Source: Dromaius novaehollandiae
Taxonomy: Eukaryota > Chordata > Aves > Casuariiformes > Dromaiidae
NCBI RefSeq assembly: GCF_036370855.1
Contig: NC_088117.1
Location: 4,464,001 to 4,528,000 of the forward strand
Reading direction: 5' to 3'
DNA: 64,000 nucleotides
Made by a program: the position numbers and the translations under genes. The stretch's first letter is position 1. Every line of letters begins with the position of its first letter. The notes under the pieces are model-generated. The model did not search any database and was not told where the DNA came from. It saw nothing but the letters and a program-made list of their open reading frames with translations. Below, one piece after another: positions 23,471-36,270 of this stretch.

Positions 23471-26400
23471 CACAAAGCAACATCACAGGTACAAGAATAC
23501 TGCTAGTAATGGTAATGGCCCAGTGTTGCTCTAACAGATTGCATCCTTCTCTAAGTAATTGTCCGTGTTCATATATCATGTTGTTATCTGCAAGATGAAT
23601 TTGCAATGTCTCTCCTGGGATCCCATGTTTCATCACTGGCAGACTAAAATGACGGATCACTCTTCCCTTCCACCTCCATCCTCAGTTCCTGGCAGCAAAT
23701 TGAGGCAGCAGGGAGCCCTGGCTGTCTGTCAGGAAGGGCTCCTGGGGCCGTGGACAGGCTGGGGAAAGTGGATCAGAGTTTATGGCCTATACAGTGCAGT
23801 TGTCTAAGACGAAGGAAGACATTTTGTCCATTTAACCAGCAAGCTCCTCAGTGGGAAAAGGGAGTGCTGCAGTGACTCAGTGGCTCTGGGGATGGCAGTA
23901 GAGCTGAATTATTGAAATACTGCAAACTATTCAGCTAGAAGATGCCATAGGATGGAGTGATCTGTTCTCCCATGGGTGAGCCTCACATCACTGGGAGCAG
24001 GGCTGCTGAGGCTGTAGGAGGGCAAGTTCTCACCTTGTCATCTCCAGCACGGCTGTGTCCTGACTCTACCACCACAGTGTGCAACAGCTTTTGAAATACA
24101 GACTCTGCCAATTTGTTTCTGAATTCTTGGCCCAGACTTACCTATACAAAAGTCTCCCTTCTGGGAAGCTGGATGTAATGAATGGGATTCAGGGAAGCCT
24201 TAGAGCAGTTTCCAGTGGGCTCCTGGCCACAGCAGTTTCAGGGCCTGAGTGGCCCACAGCAGCCACGTCTTTCCTCTGATGTCAGCATTAAGACAGGTTA
24301 ACAGACCACACGGTACAGACTTACCCTGGCTCAGTCCCTGAAGGTCTTTATTCTCCTTGCCCTGGATCCAATTTTATTCACCATCCTTAAATTCATCTCA
24401 AATTAAAGGGAAGAGCTGTGGCCCAGCAATTTGGACTGGATGTCAGAAGTTGCTCTGGATGTGATTTATTAACAGTAGCAGTTGGCACTTCTTCTCCCAT
24501 CTGTCTATATGAAGACTCCTGCTCAATGCTTAGTCTCGGTACAGTGAGCATGAAGCAGCTGCATAACTCCTTGCGCACCAGAGCCTGCCAGGGCAGCAGA
24601 ACTATGAAGGGGTCTGTTATCCGCTATTTGCCACTGCTGATCAGTGGACAGAATGGATGTGGACAGGGTATTCTCAGCTACAGCAACTCCTGAGCACCTC
24701 TTAGGGGTGGTACTACAGCTGAAGCACACTTTAGAGCACCCAGAAGATGCCTGGAAGCTAAATAAGCTCTGGCCACCCGAAGGGCAGGTGTGATGTGAGC
24801 CCTGCTGAGGCCTCCTTGCATGCAGTTGGTGATGAGGTGCAGCGGAGGACTCCAGGTGCTAATGGCAAGCCAAACTGATTTCTCTGCTGCTGTTCCTGTG
24901 CCTGTGCACATTTGCATGTTATCTCCTGAAATGTTACCTGATGTTATAAATAGCCTGTATCAGGGCCTGAGTGGCACATACTTCTTTCTTCTTGGTCACA
25001 TTTATCTCCAGCTCTTTGTCAGTCCAGAGGCTGTGATGTAAATGTGCACCGCAATGCAACAGCAGACAGTAAATGAGCCTCTCCTCTCCAGACGAAAGGT
25101 GCAATCACCAAGACAAGACAATAACTCATCCTCCCTGTCTGTGAGCTGGGCACTTCTCGGAGCTCACTCAATGTTTCCTTTCTGGATCAGGAGATGAGCA
25201 GATGACTGTTATTCCGTGTGTAGGAGTTATTCACTTATACCTCAAAGGAAATGAGTTCAGCTTTCAACTGAGGTTTACATTTGGTGAGACTCGGGTGTCT
25301 GATGCTCTAAAGTTTTTCGAAAATCCCAGCACAGCACAGTGAGCCTTGCTGGACTCTTGTTACTGCTGGGGACAGGTAGCTGTTGACTTCAGCAAGAATT
25401 GGGTCGGGCCTTTAGCAAGAGCCCAGAGTCTGTAATCAAAGGGTTGTATGTAGCAAGCTGCCTGTGCAAATCTGGAGAGCTCAGGCCTGTGGTAGAGGTG
25501 GTGTCCCCTGCCCATCACTAAGGAGACCCTGTGATTTTGCATCTTCCAGGTAGCTTGATGGTGGAGTAACCACGTTACTCCCCATGTACTTCAAGCACAG
25601 GACAACCACATTTTGCTCTGGCTCCAGGCTTTTCTGTTACATGGTCGGTCCCAAGGCCTTCTGCAAAAGGACTAGATAGTAGATTTGGGGGGAAATTATG
25701 ATGAAAGCTGTCAATTAGTTCTGTCTTTGTCTTAAAGATCAGAGAGCCAGTAGTCTGCCTCCTGCATCTTCCATGTTCCCAAAATAGAGTTTAATCAAGT
25801 ACTTCTGACCTTTTCCTAGATAATTGCTGTGTGCTGAAGGATATTATGGTCTTCTGGGCTGACTTACAGCTTTCCAAGGCAACTCCCCCACCCACCCATG
25901 TGTGTGTAAAAAGATGATTTATTATTCTTGATTATCAATTTGTTACTGTGGTTATTTCAGGTTAATCATACTATTAATGTACTGAAACCTCCTGAACTGC
26001 TATTTCATTCCACGGAGCCCAAACTCTACTTTTTTACCCCTGCCCATTGCATAATTAGCTAGATGATCACAGGCCCTGCACTAGCAACTCTTTAATATAG
26101 TAAACTGAACAGCCTTGGGCTTGCTCCGCAGTCACCAGCTGATGAAGAACATATCTTGGCAGCAGAAGCCTTGTTGCTGGGAGATTCACAAAGCTGATGG
26201 ATGGTGTGGTGGGAAAAGAGATTGATTTTTCCACAGCTGAGATGTCTGGCAAATTGCAGTGCAGGTGAGTGGGATGGGGTAGGGTTTTGATCTGAGGAGG
26301 GAAGAGCAGTAAGAGAATGAGAGGGTAATTCAGGTCAACTGGGTAAGCTCGATCCAACAGTGAACTGTACCTTTGTTAGTTAAGGTCAAAACTGGGTATA

Positions 26401-29400
26401 TAGTGTTGCCAAAATGGACCAGCAGCCTTGGGGCTCTTGTTTGACACCAGCACAAACCTCCCATGGCTTTGATGCCTCTGCCAGCTTACTTCTGTGGCCT
26501 TCCCCCATGTTCCTGTGTGAGTGGATGGGGCCCATAAGTACAAGGGTGTAAAGCTCAGCTTTCCAACGGTGTTTCAAAGTCTAAAAATAGGGATTGGTTA
26601 TTAGAATTTTTCCATTAATGCTGTAAACAAATTAGTTCCACTAGGTAGTTATCTCAGTGTATAGGTGCTTATATACCTTTGAAAATCCTTAGTCTAACAG
26701 CTATTCTCACTGTTCAAGCTTGGGCTCCTAACCCAGCTAAGCCAAGAGTGGAGAAAGTCTCCTCCCAGGGCAAAACAGTTAAACTTCTGCAGTGAAGCAT
26801 CTGCCTCGCTCCACAGACTTTCTAAGAAGAAAAGCTGGTTTATTTAGCAGGCAGGAGTCCTACAGCTGACTGATGTGAAAAGTCCCTTAAGCGACACGCA
26901 CATCAGCAGCTTTTGTTATATATCTCATCAGAGCCCCAGAGGCAAACAGGATACTTGCTGGAGCCCCAAACACAGTTGCTTGGATGATTTCCAGCCTCAC
27001 CTTTGTTTGGATAAACAAGAGTTTGTTTGAGAGAGATCCCTTCAGCACCCACACCTTCCCTCGTGGCCTAGAAGTATAGCAACTCTTTACCACAGCTTGA
27101 TGCTACTCGGCATCACTGTACCGCACTGTATTGTGTTACTGTTCACAGTATATTTTCCTGTTCTCCAGAGCCTGTAATGAGCATCCAAATTAAATTGAGG
27201 CCTCAGACATTTTTTATATTTCCAAGCAATACTGATAATGAATGAGATTTATCCTGCAGTCTGTCATGTATCCAAACATCTCTCAAAGCACCAAACAAAC
27301 TACATATGCAGGAATTACTTCATCCATCACCAAAATTCAGCCACCTGAAAGCAGTGGCTGTATGGTGGTGCACAACAATGTTACTCAGTGGTTTGGGACA
27401 GACAGAAAGCTGAACTGAAGAGCTGGGGGGAAGTTTTACAATAGGGAAAACGTTACTGAACTGTTGCTTCCCCTGCGGAACAGGAATAATACTCCTGTTC
27501 TTGCAGAAACTGGAGAACTGATAGTAGCCTTCAGCAGTCAAAGATTTGGTGTTACCTATTATAGGAAAAATAACCATTTTTCCATGTATGAAGGATCTAC
27601 TTTGTCTTGCTGTCATCATATCTAAAATCCTGGTCCAGACAGACTGTATGTATGCGTAAAGCAAAGTTCACTCCCCGATCCCGCTGTCGTCACAGTTTAG
27701 TGGCTTGAGACCTTCGTGGCCGAGTCCGTGAGAACTGATGCCTTAGGAGTGATGCTCCCTAACGCCAGGAGCCCAAATGGCTTCACAAATGTCAGATGCA
27801 CCAGCAGCTGGTAACGCAGAGGCAACAGCTCCACTGGGAATGTTCACGCGTTTCTCAAAGAATGGATTAAAGCTTCCAGTCACCTCCCTTGCAAAGAACA
27901 TTAGATCCCCTTTGCTTTTCTGTTCAACCTCTGCTTAAGACTGGACACCAATAGATGTCAAGGAATTATGATCTGAGATTGCTTTTGGTACAGAAGGTAT
28001 TAATATGCTCCACTGAAATATTCTGTCATAATAGAAGAATAAATAAACAGAGTTGCTTCTCATTTTTATGACAAGCTCCTGGGGCGGTGCCTGGGACCCT
28101 GCGTGGATAAGGGGCTGCAGCACGGCCCTTCAGCTCTGCAAAGAGGATGCAGCGTTGGGAAAAGGTAAGGAAGGGGAGTCCTGTGCTCAGTGGGGAACTG
28201 CGGGAAGCCACTCGCTGCCCTGTGGACAGTGCGCAAACCTTGGGAACAAGCCTGCACCGCTTCCCTCGCAGCAGCACAAAGCAACGCGTTTGTCCCAATG
28301 AAAGCTAATATGAGCTGGCACCAGAGACATGATTTCTTGAAAATTCTGTTAAGAAAATCAATCCTTACACTGTAAACATAGGTCCCTTCTTCTGGTATAA
28401 TTCCATCAGCAGCAATCACATTTTCCCAGGATTTAAATTGCCCTTGGTCATGAAGAAATTCTAGATTGAAAATGAAATATTCTTTCTTATTTTGGGATGA
28501 TATTTGGGCCAAACTCTTGGTCTATGTCAGAGGCAGTCAAGCAGTCCTGGTTTGTGCAGTGGAAAGTTTGGTTGATTTTTCCATGTAAATTCTAAAATCT
28601 TCCCCTGCCCCAAATATGAGTTCTGTTTAAAACAAAAACTAGCAATGAATAATTAATAACTATCAACCAACAATCAATTAGCAACAACCAACAGTCACAT
28701 CACCTCAATGCCTCAAAGTGATTTGCGTTAATGAATTAAACCTCAGAAGAGAGAAATCATTTTGATTCCTATTAAAAGGCAATCATCCCAGATACCTCAG
28801 GCTTCAACACAGAGGCTTTTTAAAAGAGTAGACAACTGCAAAACACAACAGTTTAAGCCAGGGAATGGAGAATAATAATGCATCCAATTGAAAGTGCAGG
28901 GGAATTTAGAGAGGAAGAATGCAATTACCTGATCTGGAAAGAAGCCAGACACAATGTTTAAAATCTCATTTCTTAGGAAAAGTGTCTTGGAATCGTTAAT
29001 GACTACAAGATCATAAGATATCACACACTTTTTTTTTTTCTGTGCTTAGAAACTAAAAGAAAAACAAAGAGACAAAGGCAATCTGTATTTTTTTCTTCTT
29101 GATTCTAGAAACATCTTCTGAGTTATTGCTTGATTCAGAAACCAGTTTAACACATGCTTGGAGTTATGATCCAGTGCAAAACAAAGGAAGAAAGATGTCA
29201 CTCCAAAATGAAAATCAGTCTTCAACATTTTCAAGAAAAGAACAGATTTTTTTTTCTTTTGCTTTGGAAAAAGAAAGAAAATGAATTAAAAAATAGAGAA
29301 TGTGTCTAATTTTTCTAATGAAAGTGATCTGTAGAAATAGCCAAAGAAAAACAAAATGCTTTTGTTTTCTTCACACTCTGCAGAATGGTCATTCTTTTCT

Positions 29401-31340
29401 GGAAAAAAAGCCTGACTGTGAACTGTGAGACACCAGCTTCACCCAGCGTTCTTCATTTCTTCTAAGTCATCATGAAGCTTCAGATGCTGACAGACTTCAG
29501 ATACAGAGATACTATTTGTGAAATACTAAACTTCCCATGTTGCTAAATACCTTAAATCAAGCTTTATGTGTCCAAAGAGATTGGAGGGCAGTAGGGCAAG
29601 TTGTAGATTGGTGAAGGCTGACAGTGGGCAGAATTTGTGCTCTTTGATTTATCAGCCAGCCTAGCTGAGGCAGAGCAGCAGCAGCAGAAGTAATTTTGTG
29701 TCAGAAAAATTTTAGCAATTTATTTCCCCATGGAGGAGAATGGAACTAGCCTTAATCTTACAGACATTTTTCCTTCAGTCTTCTGTTGAATGTGAGGTAC
29801 ATGACATTTAGGAGTAGTCAAGTTTATGGCATTAAGAAATCAGCACTGGACAAATAATGGGATGCTGGTATCGGAGTTTCAGGATAGCCTCTTCCTCTGT
29901 AATATACAGTGACAAGCACACATGCACCAAATCTGGGGAGAATAAAAGCCAAGTTCAGAAGTATTTATGATGCTAATTATTTTCAAATCCATTGCAGATA
30001 GAATTAAAGCTGTACAAACAACTCTTATTCATGCAAATGCAGGTGTCAGAATTGGAAAAACATTTTTCCCCACAGAGAAAGTTTTTCAAAATTTTAAGCG
30101 AATTGAAAAGTTGACAAAACATCTTTTAGAGTGAAATGTCTCACGTGACTCACACCATGAGGTTTCAGTTAGCATTTGAGTTATCTTAAACTAAAAAGAA
30201 ATGCAACCAAATGAAATTTTGTTTTATACACAAACTGTTTCTACCCCATTTGTTTAGCAACAAAATGAGTTGTCATAGACTTGTCAAATGTTTTTGGTTA
30301 ACCCCATACCATACTTTCAGAAGGATTTTTGTCTGAAAACTTTGTGCAATTATAACCAGGATATTTCTGGTGGCAGAAAAGGGTGTCATTATCTTCTAGA
30401 CAGAAGCAGTGAGTCTGCAAATCAGAGTCATCCAGGAGGAAAATAATGCCCCACTGACCATCACGACTTTAGGAGAGACATGTCTGTTTCAAGTCGTTTG
30501 CTGCAAACCAATTTAAATGAGATGCTTTGCCTTCAAAACATTTGGCTGTGGGGATAATTTGTGGGTTCAGCTCCAGGGCTTTAATTAGCAGCATATGAAC
30601 ACATTCAAACAACAGCGGCAGCTAATAAGAATGGTGAGCGTCTAGATGAAAACAGCAACAACAGGCTTCGTTGGAAGGCTGCAGCAATCAGCGGAAAGTC
30701 TCATGATTTCATAGCTCTTGCACAGGCCTCTCTGCAGTGAGAGATGGGCAAATGGCTCCTAAGGACTGGAGCAAGATGGGTGTCTATGCTGGGCAGAAAG
30801 CTGTCCCTGAAACTGCTCTTTTGAAGCCCAGATGTCCACATGAGGTTTTCAGCAGGCTGGGATGGGAGTGGGACGGTGCCACAGGTGCACAGGACGTGGA
30901 CTCTCACATGCCTGGAAGCGGCCTGTGGTGCTGAGACAGGGTGGAAGGACAGCAGAAATGGGCACGCACGTGTGTCTGCATCTCGGCAGCTGTTCCTGCT
31001 CTGTGATTACCCAAATTGCCAGTTTCCAGGCTTGGTTCAAAACACTGATTTGTGATCTGTGTTCCTCGCCCCATCTTTATATCTTTCTTTTATTCAAGTG
31101 AATATCATGCCAGACTGACAGGCCCACTAAGCCCATTTAGCTAATCTCTGGGACCAGATGAAGGTCACCCTGCCAAACACTCATAATTCCTGTTTAGCTC
31201 TCTAAATACGCACTTGATTCACTGTCTCATGTCCCTTCCATCACCGGGGATGGAAGAGGCACAGCAGCAGACACTAATTCCTCCTGGCAGTGATGTGAAT
31301 CACTGTCACAGCTCTGACACCGCCGCGGTGGCAAAAATTG
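23471..31340. other. Intergenic, possible regulatory stretch at 30555-30720
   Basis: No gene was recognised. A phrase at 25381-25415 (TGTTGACTTCAGCAAGAATT then GGGTCGGGCC) resembles the same old repeat group. A strong-looking donor (AAAAG followed by GTAAGG) lies near 28162-28168 but has no clear partner exon. The stretch 30555-30720 contains CTTTAATTAGCAGCATATGA and GCTAATAAG and reads like a homeodomain/E-box-rich non-coding element. Confidence 0.4.
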
Positions 31341-31391
31341 TAATTTACACTCCGAAAGCGTTGGGAGGAACCGGCGTTCAGGGCTTCCAAC

Positions 31392-31440
31392 TGCTGCCGG
31401 GGCACGACGGCCCAGGGTCGGGTTGAAACGCGGCTCAAGT
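31392..31440. repeat. 49-bp diverged repeat, copy 1 (upstream of ATP6V1G1)
   Basis: This segment aligns without gaps to 33482-33530, matching at 38 of 49 positions. It includes shared blocks TGCTGCC, GCCCAGGGT and AAACGCGG. Nine of the eleven differences are transitions. The two copies bracket the ATP6V1G1 promoter and first exon. The family was not recognised. Confidence 0.6.
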
Positions 31441-31999
31441 GAGCTAGGTGTGTGCAGAGTAGAAGGCCTCCTTCTCCCAGGCCCTGTAAGAAAATGGTCC
31501 CGGATGGTCATAAATCTCCACGCGCGTCTGTGGAGCTGAGCTCGGGAGGGAGTCGCCAGGTCTGCTGCCCCCGGGGGAAACGGCTTCCTACGGGGCTGTT
31601 TTAACACAGCTGCCTCCATGTTGCCTCAACAATGATTAAAACCGACTTTTTTAAAAAATTCCTTCTATTGCCATTCTAGTTCCTGAAGGGTTGAGACTTC
31701 CTTCACCTTTCCAATTTTGGGCCTTTTTTTTTTGGAAGGGGACAAAAAACTACTCAGAAACCTCTGAAAAGTGGAGCCGCCGGACGCTCATGGATAGGAA
31801 CCGTGCCAACGCCAGCGTGGGAGATGGTTGAGGGCTTGGCTGAACCTCAGTCAACAGCAATTCTCGGGATTTTGTTTTTTAGCGAAGAACAAGGGATCCC
31901 ACGCAATTTCCACCAAGTCCAGTGAGAAATCCTCACTAGTGAGAAACGGGAACCAAAACAGGGAGCGTTTTACTGCGTGGATGCACCGCCCTCCCGCCC

Positions 32000-32920
32000 G
32001 CCCCCCGCCTTGAGTTTGGCTCGGGGAAAAAAAACCCGCGTGGCTTATTCCTCCACAAAACCCAGCTATTCGGGCAACGTTTTAACAAAAGCCCTACGAG
32101 CTGAGGCCGCAGCCTCGCACCCGGTGCCGGCCCGGGCTCCCAAGGCCTCTGGGCGCTGCTCAGCTCGGTGCTGCGGCACCGGAGGGGCTTGCAGACACGG
32201 CCGCGCCGTTTCCGAGAAGCCGCCGCTGCCCGTCCCGCCTCCGCGGCCGCCGGGAAGGCAGCGGGGCCGTCGCAGCCCAGCCAGGGCCGTTGGGCGCCGG
32301 GGCCCTGTGAGGGGCGGGCGGCGCCCTGGGCCCGCCCCGGCGCGTGGGGGGGCGGCGGTGACGCAGCACGTCTCGGCGCCGTCCGTTGCGGCGGCCGGTA
32401 GCGGAGGCGCCGCCATGGCGAGCCAGTCGCAGGGCATCCAGCAGCTGCTGCAGGCCGAGAAGCGCGCCGCCGAGAAGGTGGCCGAGGCCCGCAAGCGTGA
32501 GTAGGGGCGGCGCGGCCGCCCTCCGCCCTCCGCCCCGGCGCCGGGGCCCCCTCGGGCCTCCGTGGCGCCCGCCGGCTTGCGGGGGCCCGGCTGGGGGAGG
32601 CGATGCGGGGCCGGCGTGGTGCGGGCCGCCGGCCTGAGGCGCGGGGCTGCCCGGCCCCGGGGGAGGCTGCGCGGCCCCATGGGTAACGCGGGGCCCCGGA
32701 GGGCTGGCGGCTTGGAGCGGCCTCTGAGGCCTCCCGCAGCCCGGGGCCGCGGCGGCTCCCTGTCCGCTTCTCTCCAGGCCTGGAGGTGCCCGTGTTTCCC
32801 CAGGCGCTGTGACCGTGCCCATCGGTTTTGTCGCCTTTGTGTGTTTTCTCTTTTTTTTTTTTTTCCCGGCTTGCAATGCTGCCGGTGTCGGAGGTGCCTT
32901 CCCGGCCTGCGCGGTGCCTG
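32000..32920 (+). promoter_or_regulatory. ATP6V1G1: ATP6V1G1 CpG-island promoter
   Basis: A dense CpG island covers the upstream region, first coding exon and start of intron 1, as expected for a housekeeping V-ATPase subunit. A TGACGCAGC sequence at 32359-32367, 48 bases before the ATG, fits the TGACNNNGC antioxidant-response core. No perfect CLEAR (TFEB) motif GTCACGTGAC was seen. The transcription start cannot be fixed by reading. Confidence 0.75.
32415..32496 (+). CDS. ATP6V1G1: ATP6V1G1 coding exon 1
   Basis: Encodes residues 1-27 and the first base of Arg28. It ends in a GTGAGT donor. The 5' untranslated part lies upstream in the CpG island. Confidence 0.95.
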
Positions 32921-35900
32921 CGAGACTGCCCAGCGCTGACAGCTAATGAAGATGGTATCGGTATTTCACCAACAGTTCAGGGCTGAGAGTGCGGATGGCC
33001 GGGACCTGAGCAGAGGCACGGCCAAAGCACGAAGCTCTCTGTGTTCAAGCTGTTAGGAGGGGCGCTCTCCCTTTCTGTGTGGATTGTTATATTGTGCTCA
33101 TTATTTCAGCGGGGTTTGCTTCCCAGGGTGTCCCTGGGAAAGGGAGAGAGTATGCAGTGAGCGCTTCGCTCTGGGAGCATTAACTCTATAGACAAAACCC
33201 TGCCTGCTTCACTAGTGAGAGCAAGGCCGAAGGGATGCTCTCAGCAATGGTGAGTTTAGTGATGACTGCCAGCTCCTTGGGAGTGCAGCTGTGATTTGGT
33301 CATCCAGCAATCTCTCTTCCGTGCGAAGGTGCGGAAAGCAAAGTTGAATGCTTCCTGGCAGCAGGGCAGCACCTTTGTATCAGTAGCTGGAAAAACCTGC
33401 GCAAGTGTCAGATGAGTTGGATGACTTCCCTTCTAGTGAAAAATTGACACGAAAGTGGGGAACACTCCCCAGTAGGGAGAGTGCTGCCAGGGCGCAACAG
33501 CCCAGGGTTAGGTCAAAACGCGGTTGAACTTCAAAAGCCTATCCTTCATGGCATCAGGATTTTCCGTTGAGGGGTAGGGTATGCTTGTCTGCACATTTTT
33601 CAATCTTTAAATCTTTCCTCGCAATGAAAGCAGTATATTTTTATGTAGATGACCGGATATTTTATAGAGCAGAGAGAGCTACTTCTTGATGCTCAAAGTC
33701 AGCTTTTTCTATTAAGTGGAGCCAAAATTTTTCTCAAAGATCCCCATGAAAAAAAATCAGCTTTTTAACTTCCAGTGCTATTACATTTAATGAAGCTCTG
33801 TTGTCTTGCGGTTCTAACCTCTTACAGCTTTGTGAGAAGTAATTGTTGTAGTTCACTCTAAGGATGATAACCTTGAAAGGAAGGATGGTAGAGTCAAGGA
33901 GGAGAAGTTTATGCACTAGCTAGTTCTTTGATTGCAAAACTGATTGTGTGTTCTTCCTGCTGTACTGTTTGGGATTACTCTGAGATGCTGTACACTTGCA
34001 TGAGTGAAGCCAGCGCTGCAGGTTGTGTAAGTGCATCCACTGGATTGGAGAACCTGTGCAGTTCTTGCTGATGGAAGCTCACTGCCTGGGGAGGCCGTTG
34101 ATGGTTCAGTGGCGCGCATGCAGCCCAGTGCTCCTGAGACTGGTTAACCATGCATATTTGGAAGAGCTCAGAGGGTGTGCTGTGCTCTGCTGGTGGCCTC
34201 CAACAGGATGAGGTGCTGCAGCAGCAAATGCTACAGTGATTGTTTTGCATCACGTAGCTGGAGTGGTGTGGGGAAACATGCTCTCAGTACCCTTTCTTCT
34301 TTGTTTAATATGGTACGTTCTTTTGAAACAGGAAAGAATCGGAGGCTGAAGCAGGCAAAAGAAGAAGCCCAGGCAGAGATTGAACAGTACCGCCTGCAGA
34401 GGGAGAAGGAGTTCAAAGCCAAGGAAGCAGCGGTTTGTTTTCTAGATAATTCACTGTTACCTACCCAGGCCCTTAGTCTTGCAGTTGGTGTTACTTGCCC
34501 TGAGAGCTGCCTGCAGGGTGGAACACTTTGCAGGAGATGGACTTCCCTTAACTGCCTTCCTCAAATATGCAGCCACGTGTCAGGGAGAGATCAGTGGAAA
34601 TAAATCAGAACATTGTGTGTTGCTGCCAGAATTAATTTAATAGGCTCATCTCTGACTGGTGTCCTGGTGCCTGAGACCCCTCTCAGCCTGACAAAGCCAG
34701 CTGCATGTAGCAGTGTCAAATAAAACTGAGCTCATTCCTCCTGTCACAAGCTAGTTTTTGCAATGCTGGCTTAGTAGAAACCACTTGCCTCACAGATGAT
34801 GCTCTCTTGCTGAAGTAGTTGTAAGGCTTGTTGTTCTCATCAGCAGTCTTGCTTGCTATGTCTCAGAGGGTGTGTTTTCCTTTTATTCTGAGCGAGAGGG
34901 TTTGTTCCCAAAAGGTGCAAAACTGAAGCCCTTTACCATCTGAGAGCTGTAGCACAGGCAGGATGTTTACACATGCTGTGTGCCCCTGCCAGTTCTTGTG
35001 AAGTCTTCAGAAAATGACCTGGCAACTCTCCCCTCTGTCAGCCTTCCAGTCTGTGTAGTACCACCTCCTCTGTTCTCCTGCATAATAGCTTTCACGCCAC
35101 TAGGTCAAGATTAAATTTTTACAAGTACTTGTTATGTTGGTTCACTGGGCAGAATGGTATCAGGCAGTTCTAGGCTAATAAAATGGACTTTACTAGTCTG
35201 TCAGTTGGTTCTATTTTATTTACCCTTCTCTGGAGAGAGAAACTTTGAATGGAAGGCACCCAAGGTGCTAGTCTCTCTTTCAGCATACTTTCCCTGCATC
35301 TGTTTTTCCCCATATACAATGGGAACTTCCTGCCCTTGCTTATGGGGCAAGTGGGTGGGAGACTCCTTGCTGTGCTTATGATGTGTCCCACAGTCATGTT
35401 AAGAAGCCAGAGATTTTTTTATAAGGAATTTCTTATTAAGGAATTTTCATAAGGGATCTCAAAGAACAGAAGCAATGGGATGATGTGAAGACTGTGCTTA
35501 AACAAAATCATGAGTATTATTTTTCTTAAGCTATTTACTGCAGTAATGCCCAGGGGTTCCTAGTTGCAGTTCCAAGGACAACAGGACCTTGATTTCGGGC
35601 ATTCTTGCTCTGCTAACAGGAGCTCATGTTCTAAACTGATAGCTGATGAATGAGAGAGGATAGAAAGGCGTGAGCTGCACCTGGTACGTGAACTTGGGCA
35701 TGATTAGTGGCAAATCTGAGAAGAGCAGGCAACAGTAACTTTTTTTTTTTCTGTCACTCCATCTGCAGTTTTTCTCAACCATAAGTCTTTGCTGCAATAA
35801 TATGCACTGAGGCTGTACAGAATGACAAAATATGGAGCCAGTCATAGTATTTTCTTTGTCAAACTACTTCGTGAACTTTTTCTCATTTGTTGCTTGTAGG

Positions 35901-36073
35901 CTCTCGGATCTCATGGCAGCTGCACCACTGAAGTTGAGAAGGAGACCCAGGAGAAGATGAGCGTAATCCAGCAGAACTTCCAGAAGAACCGTGAGGTGGT
36001 GCTCTCCCAGCTGCTGTCACTGGTGTGTGACATCAAACCTGAAATCCATGTGAATTACCGCATCAATGGGTAG
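32415..36073 (+). CDS. ATP6V1G1: V-type proton ATPase subunit G1 (whole coding span, 3 exons)
   Basis: Subunit G pairs with subunit E to form the peripheral stalks of the V1 sector. These hold the catalytic head against the membrane sector as the pump acidifies endosomes, lysosomes and secretory vesicles. The coding exons are 32415-32496, 34332-34432 and 35900-36073. Joined they give 118 codons plus a TAG stop, the same length as human G1. The start MASQSQGIQQLLQAEKRAAE and end EIHVNYRING are near-identical to the mammalian protein. Residues about 8-60 are an Ala/Glu/Lys/Arg-rich helix that packs with subunit E. The C-terminal third (about 75-118) is more divergent from human (KMSVIQQNFQKNREVVLSQL). 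The ATG sits in a near-ideal Kozak context (GCCGCCATGG). The vertebrate paralogues ATP6V1G2 and G3 differ at the N-terminus, so G1 is a confident call. Confidence 0.97.
32497..34331 (+). other. ATP6V1G1: ATP6V1G1 intron 1
   Basis: This GT-AG intron interrupts the Arg28 codon after its first base. The proximal part is still CpG island and contains a T-run near 32850. The second copy of the 49-bp repeat lies at 33482-33530. A TGATGA-like box at 33260 has no matching CTGA box, so no snoRNA is called. Confidence 0.9.
33482..33530. repeat. 49-bp diverged repeat, copy 2 (ATP6V1G1 intron 1)
   Basis: Partner of 31392-31440, in the same orientation and about 2.1 kb away, with 38 of 49 positions identical. 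Similarity becomes weak outside this block on both sides. Confidence 0.6.
34332..34432 (+). CDS. ATP6V1G1: ATP6V1G1 coding exon 2
   Basis: Encodes the rest of Arg28 through Ala61, including RRLKQAKEEAQAEIEQYRLQ, the conserved core helix of the stalk. The acceptor is TTTTGAAACAG and the donor is GTTTGT, which is a weak but canonical GT. The frame closes exactly with exon 3. Confidence 0.95.
34433..35899 (+). other. ATP6V1G1: ATP6V1G1 intron 2
   Basis: A phase-0 intron with GT-AG ends. It holds no recognised RNA gene or mobile element. A T-run lies near 35740. Confidence 0.9.
35900..36073 (+). CDS. ATP6V1G1: ATP6V1G1 coding exon 3 with stop
   Basis: Encodes residues 62-118 and the TAG stop. 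It begins ALGSHGSCTTEVEKETQEKM and ends VCDIKPEIHVNYRING. The acceptor is TTGCTTGTAG. Confidence 0.95.
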   Translation, partial: ALGSHGSCTTEVEKETQEKMSVIQQNFQKNREVVLSQLLSLVCDIKPEIHVNYRING

Positions 36074-36270
36074 TAGCAGAAGAATGGATAAGCATACTGG
36101 AAACACTGGCAGTGACATCTGAGCTTCAGGTGGAATGTACAGCCCTTAGCCATACCTTAACTGTTCTTCTTGTAAAGATGTTAAATCATTTCAATGAGTT
36201 GCAGGTCATCGATATCTTGTTGGAGTTTTGTTAGTTTGCCTCTTGACATAGATTCAGAGCTTATTCAAAC

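Noticed and set aside
28100-28170. Exon candidate ending in AAAAG/GTAAGG
   Set aside because: No convincing acceptor to its left and no recognisable peptide. A lone donor match is common by chance.
33256-33360. C/D-box snoRNA-like TGATGA in ATP6V1G1 intron 1
   Set aside because: No CTGA box or terminal stem at a suitable distance.
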